Of a stretch of 5,766 nt of DNA, positions 1-5,691 are shown piece after piece. Source of the DNA: an uncultured Prevotellaceae bacterium (lineage in GTDB: Bacteria > Bacteroidota > Bacteroidia > Bacteroidales > Bacteroidaceae); assembly GCA_937892315.1 (NCBI GenBank), contig CALAVF010000385.1, positions 1 through 5,766 on the forward strand, in the 5' to 3' direction. Under the pieces are notes generated by a model, which was given only the letters and a program-made list of their open reading frames with translations, had not been told where the DNA came from and made no database searches. The position numbers and the translations under genes are program-made. Position 1 is the first letter of the stretch. Each line of letters starts with the position of its first letter.

Positions 1-57
1 CTAGGACACATGCCTCTCACGCATGGAACACGAGTTCGATTCTCGTAGGCGCTACCA
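1..57 (+). tRNA. tRNA-Glu(CTC), copy 1, truncated by the window edge
   Basis: This is the 3' part of a glutamate tRNA, starting at about tRNA base 19 in the D-loop. The anticodon stem CATGC/GCATG encloses the loop CTCTCAC, whose middle three bases give anticodon CTC, reading GAG codons. The T-arm ACGAG-TTCGATT-CTCGT, the 3' acceptor strand, discriminator A and encoded CCA (55-57) are all present. Every visible base matches copy 2. The missing 5' bases lie outside the window, so the gene is probably intact in the genome and the array may continue to the left. Confidence 0.93.
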
Positions 58-97
58 AGAAATGACACAATTGTACTTGGCACACGGTACATGACAG

Positions 98-172
98 GGC
101 GCTTTCGTCTAGCGGCTAGGACACATGCCTCTCACGCATGGAACACGAGTTCGATTCTCGTAGGCGCTACCA
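98..172 (+). tRNA. tRNA-Glu(CTC), copy 2, complete
   Basis: This is a complete 75-base glutamate tRNA. The acceptor stem is GGCGCTT (98-104) paired with AGGCGCT (162-168), including a G1:U72 wobble and a T:G wobble at the sixth pair. The D-arm GTCT/GGAC with loop AGCGGCTA matches the typical bacterial tRNA-Glu layout. The anticodon stem is 124-128/136-140 with anticodon CTC at 131-133. The T-arm is ACGAG/CTCGT with loop TTCGATT. Discriminator A169 and CCA 170-172 are encoded. It would decode GAG. The copies are separated by 40 bp, so they are probably co-transcribed and cut apart by RNase P and 3' nucleases (general knowledge of tRNA processing). Confidence 0.96.
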
Positions 173-212
173 AGAAATGACACAATTGTACTTGGCACAC
201 GGTACATGACAG

Positions 213-287
213 GGCGCTTTCGTCTAGCGGCTAGGACACATGCCTCTCACGCATGGAACACGAGTTCGATTCTCGTAGGCGCTACTA
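213..287 (+). tRNA. tRNA-Glu(CTC), copy 3, with CTA instead of CCA
   Basis: The last copy of the tandem array is identical to copy 2 from its first base through discriminator A284, so all arms and anticodon CTC (246-248) are kept. The three 3' bases are CTA (285-287) instead of CCA. A mature tRNA from this copy would need its tail trimmed and rebuilt by CCA-adding enzyme, whereas the other copies carry an encoded CCA. The array terminator starts only 7 bp after this copy. The body is intact, so it is called a functional gene. Confidence 0.92.
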
Positions 288-293
288 AGAATG

Positions 294-331
294 AAAAAGA
301 GGAAAACCAATCGTGGTTTTCCCCTTTTTTT
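294..331 (+). terminator. Rho-independent terminator of the tRNA array, also usable by the leftward genes
   Basis: A perfect 9-bp stem, GGAAAACCA (301-309) with TGGTTTTCC (314-322), closes a 4-base loop ATCG. On the + strand it is followed by CC and seven T's (325-331), a classic intrinsic terminator 7 bp after the last tRNA. On the - strand the same stem is followed by TCTTTTT (300-294), so it can also stop transcripts from the convergent helicase gene. The A-run at 294-298 and the T-run can pair to extend the stem. Confidence 0.88.
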
Positions 332-346
332 ATTGCCTTTAGGAAT

Positions 347-409
347 CGTACCCCTCGGGTACGGCTTGGTGTACCCGAGGGGTACGCCACACCGTAGTCG
401 AGGGCTACG
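347..409. repeat. Three hairpin units at 23-bp spacing
   Basis: Three related palindromic units start at 347, 370 and 393. Unit 1 (347-363) is CGTACCC-CTC-GGGTACG. Unit 2 (370-386) contains GTACCC-GAG-GGGTAC. Unit 3 (393-409) is CGTAGTC-GAG-GGCTACG with one T:G wobble. Each can fold into a 6-7 bp stem with a 3-base loop. Larger alternative pairings exist: 347-362 is a perfect 16-bp inverted repeat with 371-386, and 343-357 pairs with 399-413 with one mismatch. Unit 3 overlaps the stop codon and final codons of the helicase gene. There is no T-run next to it, so it is not a classic terminator, although it may protect the 3' end of the mRNA (inference). Confidence 0.8.
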
Positions 410-2348
410 ATTCTTCTTGCGTCTTTTCGACATACTGAATCAATTTGCGATAGAACGCATGGTGCTGGAGAGTTGCCTTGTCACCAAAGATGATGAGTTT
501 CATGCGGGCACGCGTCATGGCGACATTCATGCGGCGAAGGTCGGACAGGAAGCCGATTTGACCGCTGTCGTTGCTGCGAACGAGGCTAATCATGATGATG
601 TCACGCTCTTGCCCCTGAAAGCCATCGACGGTGTTGACGCTGATGGCCTGCCGAAAGGGACGAAACTCCTCACGCTTGCGGATTTGCTGGCGAAGATATT
701 GCGTCTGCACCTTGTAGGGGGAGATGATGCCCACATCAAGCCGTTCTTCGAGAAAACGCCCTTTGCCGATTTTCTCAATATAGTTTCTGAGGGTGGTCAA
801 AACCAGTTCCGCTTCCGCCTTGTTGATGCGTCCGTGATTTTCGCCGATGAATTGTTCGGTGAAGTCAATGTCCAGTTTCTCATCTGGCGTGCCTTGTTTC
901 TCCAAATCCTCGTTCACTTGCTGCTGAATCTCGTTGCCGTCAATCCATTGGATGGGATGTTCAAAGTCGAGCACGGAACGATGTTTCACGCTGGCATCCG
1001 ACTCCACCTGTCCGTTGTAGAACCAGTCGGAAGAGAACTGCATGATGGCATCGTTCATGCGGTACTGCACTTTGAGCAGGGTGACGGCTGCGGGCTGATT
1101 CTCCACGATGCGTTCCATCAGCGTCTTTCCGAGCCCTTGCTTCATGGCTTCGTAGCACTTGATGGTAGGGGGCAACTGCTGATGGTCGCCTGCCAAGATG
1201 ACTCGCGAGGCACGACGAATGGCAATCCAGCAGGCAGGTTCGAGTGCCTGTGCCGCCTCGTCTATAAATAAGGTGGAGAACTTCTGTCGCACCAGCACCT
1301 TGTTGGCAGAACCGACCAGCGTGCAAGCCACCACACGGGCTTCGTCGAATAGTTGTGCCGTGATACGCATCTCTATCTCCTGTGCTCGGTCACGCAGACG
1401 GGCAATCTTCTGATGGATGTTGTCGCCACGCTTGCGGTTCTCCTTCATCTGGCGGATGGTCTTGCGGATGCTCCACAGTTCGGGATAGTCGGGATGGCTC
1501 TCAAACTTGCGTTCGTAGGTGAACGAGAGCATCTTGTCGTTCACACGTGACGGGTTGCCGATGCGAAGAACGGGCACCCCATGATCCACCAGTTTCTCGC
1601 TAATCCAATCGACCGCCATGTTGCTTTGGGCACACACCATCACTTGCGTCTCTCGGTGCAAGGTCTCGTAGATGGCTTCCACCAGCGTGGTCGTCTTGCC
1701 CGTTCCGGGAGGGCCATGCACCACCTCCACGTCCTTTGCCCACAGCACTTCGTTCACAGCCGTCTCTTGGGTCTTGTTCAGCCACGGGAAGGGCATCGGG
1801 GCGAAAGTGCGTTTCTGCGGTTTCTGCACCCCTGCAAAGATGTCTCGGAGGTCGGCAAGACGGTTGTTCTTGGCATTGATGGCATCGTCGAGGGCATGAA
1901 ACATCGCCTTGTAGGATGTCTCGTCGAAGTAGAGTTGCACGCCCAGATGGTCAGCATTCTGCAAGTCGATGAGGGCTTGAGAGGAGGGTAGGGTGACCAC
2001 TATGCGGTCGCCGTCCACATAGGAAACCGTCGATGAAAAGGGGAAATAATGCCCTCCCTCTTCGGAGGTTGGGGTGCTGAAGAACTGGACAGGTTTCCCG
2101 TATTCAAACAGATGTTCGATGTCTTCATCCGCCTCGTCATGCTCCTTTCGGAAGATTTCCAGCACCAACTGATTCAGCGAGTTGTAGTAACTTCGACCTG
2201 CCTCAATCGGATACCAGCAGATGCCTCGATGGATTTTCCGCTTGATGCCCATCTTCTCCGACTGGATGCGAAACTCTTCCTTCTCGGCATCATATTCCAT
2301 CTGGAGAAGGTTTCGGAGTCGTTGCAGATAAAGAGTGCTGTTTTGCAT
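405..2348 (-). CDS. UPF1/IGHMBP2-like superfamily 1 helicase
   Basis: This 647-residue protein is a probable cytoplasmic ATP-dependent helicase acting on DNA or RNA. All core SF1 motifs are visible: a Q-motif-like region around N191/Q194, Walker A GPPGTGKTT (212-220), motif Ia VCAQSNMAVD (238-247), Walker B FIDEAAQA (361-368), motif III LAGDHQQLPP (385-394), motif IV QYRMN (428-432), motif V VNTVDGFQGQERD (571-583) and motif VI RRMNVAMTRAR (605-615). The DEAA box and QYRMN are typical of the UPF1/SMUBP2/DNA2 branch (SF1B), not of UvrD/Rep. Residues 1-180 look like the stalk and beta-barrel region of these helicases, and 290-335 is a charged helical insert. Length is normal for bacterial members, and no nuclease, kinase or zinc domain is apparent. 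The ATG at 2348 lies 9 bp after the TPR gene stop with no clear Shine-Dalgarno sequence, which is usual in Bacteroidota. The substrate and cellular role cannot be read from the sequence. Confidence 0.93.
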   Translation of the reverse strand: MQNSTLYLQRLRNLLQMEYDAEKEEFRIQSEKMGIKRKIHRGICWYPIEAGRSYYNSLNQLVLEIFRKEHDEADEDIEHLFEYGKPVQFFSTPTSEEGGHYFPFSSTVSYVDGDRIVVTLPSSQALIDLQNADHLGVQLYFDETSYKAMFHALDDAINAKNNRLADLRDIFAGVQKPQKRTFAPMPFPWLNKTQETAVNEVLWAKDVEVVHGPPGTGKTTTLVEAIYETLHRETQVMVCAQSNMAVDWISEKLVDHGVPVLRIGNPSRVNDKMLSFTYERKFESHPDYPELWSIRKTIRQMKENRKRGDNIHQKIARLRDRAQEIEMRITAQLFDEARVVACTLVGSANKVLVRQKFSTLFIDEAAQALEPACWIAIRRASRVILAGDHQQLPPTIKCYEAMKQGLGKTLMERIVENQPAAVTLLKVQYRMNDAIMQFSSDWFYNGQVESDASVKHRSVLDFEHPIQWIDGNEIQQQVNEDLEKQGTPDEKLDIDFTEQFIGENHGRINKAEAELVLTTLRNYIEKIGKGRFLEERLDVGIISPYKVQTQYLRQQIRKREEFRPFRQAISVNTVDGFQGQERDIIMISLVRSNDSGQIGFLSDLRRMNVAMTRARMKLIIFGDKATLQHHAFYRKLIQYVEKTQEES

Positions 2349-2357
2349 GGCGAGTTT

Positions 2358-4562
2358 TTAATCGATGTTGAGCATGAGGGCATCGGTGAAGAGAATCTCT
2401 GTGGTGTCGTCAATCATCTTGTGATAAACCAATGTCCTGAGTTTATCTTCCACATCCATCTTGTTCTCGTCGGTGAGGATGGACTTGAGCCGATGGTATG
2501 CCTCGTGTGCATTTCCGTCCACCAGCAGGATGAGTGCAAACAAGATTTGTGCCTCTTCGTTCTGCGGATCTTCCGATTGAATCTCAAGGATATACTTTGC
2601 CGCCTTGTCTTTTTGTCCATTGACTATCAGGCACCAACTCAGCAACAGTTTGACTTGCATGGAATCCTCGTCCAAGTAAAGTGCCTTGTAAAGATACTGC
2701 TGGGCATCCTCATGGCGGCCCGTTCGTACCAAAGCCTGCGAAGCGTGGAGCAGATAGCGTTGATTTTCAGGCTCTATCGCTATCAAGTCTGCATAACAGG
2801 CGGCAGCCTCCTCGTACAAATCTCCATTGAAATAAAGAGAAGCCAAATGGCTGAGCGTCCACTTGGAGTTGGGCTTCAGGGTGTTCGCCACGTGGTATGC
2901 CTTGATGGCATCTTCGGTTTGCGAGAGTTTCTGGTGGCAGAACCCAATCTTCTGCCAAAGGCTGGCATATTTCTCCTCAAATTCGTTCTTGTCAAGCGTT
3001 TCAAAGAGGAACAAAGCCGACCCATAGAACGTTTTGTGCATCAGGAAGTCGGCATACTGCATGATATCCTCTTTCGAGTCGGTCAACGTCAGTGCAAACA
3101 ACGAGTTTCTGAAAGGAGTGACAGGACTTTTCTTCAACGATTCGAACGGATTGTAGAACTGCAACTTGTAGGGATAGGAATAGAAGAAGCGATAGAGGTC
3201 GAAGATGTACTGACGACGAATGTCCGACTTCTGTGGCTGCTTCTTTTCGGCATCGTCAATCAGTTCATCAATGTTCTCGCCGTCCAGTTGCTGATTGATT
3301 TGTGCCTCCACAGCCGCTTCGCCCATCGAACCTAACGAGTTGAACGTGAAGCACAAGGAGTATTTGTCGCTATTGCAGAAGGGGGCACCACCCAGCATCA
3401 ACTTCATCAGTCGACCAATCTTGCCGCTGAGCACCTGCTTGATTTCTGGCACCAGAATGTCGTTGAACGAGAACGGATAGAACCAATGGGGCATTTGCCC
3501 AAAGAAGGAATGCCCTTTCAGCATGGCGAAAGAGGAGTAGTAGATGTCGGCTCCGTCGAGTTGCAAGTTTGCCAACTCACGCAGTTTCTTATCCACGTTC
3601 GCCTGAGCAACCCACTCAGGATTTTCGCCGTTCTTGATAAACACATCCAGGTCAACAGGGTCTTCCAAGTGGACACGTTTAAGCATCTGCCCCCGCATCA
3701 GCGTCGGGATGATGTCGTCACGCATTTTCGAGGTCACTTGGTCGGTGGTGCAGCAGAGTTGCAGTTGCATCATCGTGGCGTATGTGTCGTGTACAAAAGC
3801 AGGGTCTTCACGATAAATCGCCAACCTGTCTCGCAGTTCCTTGCTGTCGTCAAACTGACCATAGAAAAGGTACGTCACCAGCACGAAACCCACCAATGCC
3901 CGTTGCGAAATCTGCACATCCTCCACCAGATAGCAATCCAGCAGGAAGAAGATTTTGGCGAGGTCGATAAACTCCAGCAGGGAGAGGGTCACCGCACTTA
4001 CAAACACCGCCTTGTCGAAACTGCTGATGTGGTCGGAAAAAATCAGACGGTTGGCTTGGTCCACATCGCCATTTTGCCACACCTCGCTTGTCCAGGTCCA
4101 GTTGAAGAGTTGCAGAAGGGCAGCCTCGTGGTCTTTCTCCAACTGCTCCATCCGATGCTGACGGATGGAATCACGCATCAATTCGTCTTGGTTCAGTTGG
4201 GTGATTTCGGTCGAGATGGACTCGATGAGGTTGACCAGATACTCAAACGACGGCACATTCTTCAACTCTTTGCGAGAACTGACATACTTCTCGCTGGCAT
4301 TGTTCTTCAGTCGTTCAAAGCGTTCCAGTCGAGCCGTGGCAAACTGCAAATCGCGACAAATTTTCTCGCGAATCTGTCCCGACTGAGCATCCTTCACCCC
4401 ATTCAGCATGAACTGAATCATCTGCTGATAGGTCGTCCACAACCTTTCCACCTGTTCTTCCACCTCCCAGTTGCCGACGCTTGCCGCTTTCTGGCGGATG
4501 GCAGGGAAGGCGAGAGCCAAGTTGTTCTCTTTTAATTCTTGTTTTATCTCGTTGAAATCCAT
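2358..4562 (-). CDS. Large TPR-repeat protein of unknown function
   Basis: This 734-residue soluble protein has no signal peptide or convincing membrane segment, so it is probably cytoplasmic. Using the ATG start, about five tetratricopeptide repeats fill residues 532-700, with typical segments such as AIKAYHVANTLKPNS and EEAAACYADLIAIEPEN. Such repeats form helical scaffolds for protein-protein contacts. The first 530 residues are mostly predicted helical, rich in Leu, Glu and Gln, and I do not recognise a domain. Residues near 346-364 hold an aromatic stretch ending in PHWFYPF. The reading frame extends 3 codons upstream to a TTG at 4571, but the ATG at 4562 is preferred because it is a standard start with a purine-rich AAGGAT about 10 bases upstream. 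The gene ends 9 bp before the helicase start, which suggests translational coupling and possibly a joint function. The exact role is unknown. Confidence 0.9.
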   Translation of the reverse strand: MDFNEIKQELKENNLALAFPAIRQKAASVGNWEVEEQVERLWTTYQQMIQFMLNGVKDAQSGQIREKICRDLQFATARLERFERLKNNASEKYVSSRKELKNVPSFEYLVNLIESISTEITQLNQDELMRDSIRQHRMEQLEKDHEAALLQLFNWTWTSEVWQNGDVDQANRLIFSDHISSFDKAVFVSAVTLSLLEFIDLAKIFFLLDCYLVEDVQISQRALVGFVLVTYLFYGQFDDSKELRDRLAIYREDPAFVHDTYATMMQLQLCCTTDQVTSKMRDDIIPTLMRGQMLKRVHLEDPVDLDVFIKNGENPEWVAQANVDKKLRELANLQLDGADIYYSSFAMLKGHSFFGQMPHWFYPFSFNDILVPEIKQVLSGKIGRLMKLMLGGAPFCNSDKYSLCFTFNSLGSMGEAAVEAQINQQLDGENIDELIDDAEKKQPQKSDIRRQYIFDLYRFFYSYPYKLQFYNPFESLKKSPVTPFRNSLFALTLTDSKEDIMQYADFLMHKTFYGSALFLFETLDKNEFEEKYASLWQKIGFCHQKLSQTEDAIKAYHVANTLKPNSKWTLSHLASLYFNGDLYEEAAACYADLIAIEPENQRYLLHASQALVRTGRHEDAQQYLYKALYLDEDSMQVKLLLSWCLIVNGQKDKAAKYILEIQSEDPQNEEAQILFALILLVDGNAHEAYHRLKSILTDENKMDVEDKLRTLVYHKMIDDTTEILFTDALMLNID

Positions 4563-4564
4563 CT

Positions 4565-4641
4565 TCTTCAATCCTTCAAAACTTCATTTCTTTTAATCTT
4601 TCAGTCCTTCAATCCTTCCATTTCTTATTTCTTCAATCCTC
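4565..4641 (-). repeat. Degenerate 8-bp repeat in the intergenic gap
   Basis: Read on the - strand, the gap between the lipoprotein and TPR genes is built of drifting copies of GGATTGAA: GGATTGAA, GGACTGAA, AGATTAAA, then AGAAATGA and again GGATTGAA. The longest exact form, TTCAATCCTTC on the + strand, occurs at 4567-4577 and 4608-4618, and a shorter TTCAATCCT lies at 4632-4640 inside the last codons of the lipoprotein gene. The array therefore spans the stop codon of one gene and reaches the start of the next, supplying purine-rich sequence upstream of the TPR gene start. It looks like a slippage-prone simple repeat. Confidence 0.65.
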
Positions 4642-5524
4642 TTCCTTTCACCCATTTATCCACCGCTTGCATCATCGAGTCGGTCGGCATGAAAGAAACT
4701 CGCATGGGGACATAGTTGAAGAGCGTGTCGGGCAGGTCGATGCCGTTCTCCTTGGGGATAAAGTCCAGCACGTTGGAGGTGCTGTCGGCATTTAATGCCA
4801 AGACCGCCTTGTCGTACACCTTCCGGATGTTTCCGACTTCTTCCTTTCGAGCCTTATACACAGAGTCGGCAAAGGCCACACACATCATGTCCGCCACCTT
4901 CAGGTCTTCTGTGCCCGTCAGCCTCTTCGCCCCTCTTGCCACCGCCTCGCTGGCAAATGGTTCGGGCAGGATGGCGCCATCATATTGGTTTTGGTCAACC
5001 ATCAGCATCCTCAACTTGATGTTGTTGATTTGCGGCTTGTTCAGGTCGAGGCTCTGCAGTTTCACAGACTCCAGAATCTTGTCGGCAAAGAAGTCAAGCA
5101 CCGAATGGCGTGTGATGCCAATGATTTTCTCCTTGATGCTTTCCGCCTTCAGCAGTCGGGCATTCTGCGCCGTGACCAGCCAAAGCCTCACGTCACCACC
5201 CATCACCACCTGTGCCGAATCTCCTTGTCCTCGCCAGATGCACACTTTCACGAGGTCGGTCACAATGCCATCGATGTCGCCATTCACAAACGCGGTGTCG
5301 GCATCCATCGCCGCATCGAACGTGACCAAGCGAACATTCACGCCCAGCGAATCGAAAAGTCCCAGCGAGTCGGCATAATAGAAGGGCAGGCAATCCACCG
5401 TTGGCAACACACCCAATCGGAGTGCCGTCGAGTCATCATCATTCGCCGCCTTGTCTGTCTGGTCACATGCCCCGCACAGCCCCATCGCCAGCAGCCACAC
5501 AAAAAAATATCCCAGTTTTCGCAT
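4625..5524 (-). CDS. ABC transporter substrate-binding lipoprotein (NMT1/SsuA-like)
   Basis: This 299-residue protein begins with a signal peptide: MRKLG, a hydrophobic stretch (6-16) and a probable lipobox ending at Cys20 (sequence CGAC then DQTD). It is likely a lipid-anchored protein of the periplasm or inner membrane. The mature part resembles the SsuA/TauA/NMT1-like periplasmic binding family: LRLGVLPTVDCLPFYYADSLG (36-56) in place of the usual opening strand, a segment on amount and timing of access DADTAFVNGDIDG (74-86), and LPEPFASEA (186-194), matching the Pro-Glu-Pro hinge motif common in this family. Length is normal. Such proteins deliver sulfonates, nitrate, pyrimidine precursors or similar small molecules to an ABC importer; the ligand cannot be told here. 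No permease or ATPase gene is in the window. The ATG at 5524 is directly followed by the signal peptide, which supports this start. Confidence 0.87.
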   Translation of the reverse strand: MRKLGYFFVWLLAMGLCGACDQTDKAANDDDSTALRLGVLPTVDCLPFYYADSLGLFDSLGVNVRLVTFDAAMDADTAFVNGDIDGIVTDLVKVCIWRGQGDSAQVVMGGDVRLWLVTAQNARLLKAESIKEKIIGITRHSVLDFFADKILESVKLQSLDLNKPQINNIKLRMLMVDQNQYDGAILPEPFASEAVARGAKRLTGTEDLKVADMMCVAFADSVYKARKEEVGNIRKVYDKAVLALNADSTSNVLDFIPKENGIDLPDTLFNYVPMRVSFMPTDSMMQAVDKWVKGRGLKK

Positions 5525-5691
5525 CTTAATTTCTAACTGTTATTTCTCTATAAGGTTGCAAATTTACAAATATTTTTCTTATCTCCCGTGAAAATCTCTG
5601 ATAAATTCTAAATAAGTCGCAAATTTGCCTTTCATTGACCTTTCATCCCCATCGCTCAAAGATGCTTCTTTTGTACGCTCGCATAGGACAA
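5525..5691. other. Non-coding region upstream of the lipoprotein gene
   Basis: No plausible gene is found here on either strand. The part nearest the lipoprotein gene (5525-5630) is AT-rich and holds the putative promoter. Two near-identical 10-mers, GCAAATTTAC (5558-5567) and the perfect palindrome GCAAATTTGC (5619-5628), lie 61 bp apart; the first overlaps the -7 element. From 5640 on, base composition becomes more GC-rich, leading into the right-edge repeat array. Confidence 0.6.
5559..5594 (-). promoter_or_regulatory. Putative Bacteroidota-type promoter for the three-gene block
   Basis: On the - strand, TAAATTTG (5566-5559) matches the Bacteroidota -7 consensus TAnnTTTG exactly. It lies 34 bp upstream of the lipoprotein ATG at 5524, giving a leader of roughly 28 bases. 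The upstream -33 box is weak: only TTTTC at 5594-5590, 23 bp away, instead of a clean TTTG. The region is AT-rich compared with its surroundings. The position is plausible but unproven. Confidence 0.45.

Larger units (their letters stand above)
1..292 (+). repeat. Tandem 115-bp repeat carrying the tRNA-Glu genes
   Basis: Two full units (1-115 and 116-230) are identical, and a third (231 to about 285) matches until the CCA/CTA difference, after which similarity fades through the short stretch AAGAA-TGA. Each unit joins a tRNA to a 40-bp spacer (58-97 and 173-212). The spacer contains a small inverted repeat, TGTAC (187-191) with GTACA (202-206) around a 10-base loop, which may be a processing structure. 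Identity of the spacers as well as the tRNAs points to recent duplication or gene conversion. The array runs off the left edge, so the copy number is unknown. Confidence 0.95.

Noticed and set aside
1..420. Integrated element at a tRNA gene
   Set aside because: No integrase, no displaced tRNA 3' fragment acting as an attachment site, and the tRNA repeats are full genes with spacers.
206..433. Short open frames through the last tRNA and the terminator
   Set aside because: They run through structural RNA, a terminator and a palindromic repeat, so coding is not credible.
291..1271. 326-codon open frame on the + strand opposite the helicase gene
   Set aside because: Its protein has no recognisable motif, it starts inside the terminator hairpin, and the opposite strand encodes a complete set of helicase motifs. 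It is a codon-bias shadow.
2049..3335. 428-codon open frame on the + strand
   Set aside because: It runs antisense across the helicase-TPR gene boundary, has no plausible domain and no promoter; the TPR repeats are on the other strand.
3486..4535. 349-codon open frame on the + strand
   Set aside because: It is antisense to the N-terminal half of the TPR gene with low-complexity His/Gln/Leu-rich translation typical of a mirror frame.
405..4562. Known anti-phage system such as Mokosh (SF1 helicase based)
   Set aside because: No kinase or phospholipase-D domain is visible in either protein, and the helicase looks like the ordinary stand-alone bacterial IGHMBP2-like form.
4563..4571. TTG start adding three residues to the TPR protein
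   Set aside because: The ATG at 4562 is a standard start with better upstream purine spacing, and the extra codons fall inside the intergenic repeat.
4716..5536. Two overlapping open frames on the + strand opposite the lipoprotein gene
   Set aside because: The - strand frame has a signal peptide and binding-protein motifs; the + strand translations show neither.
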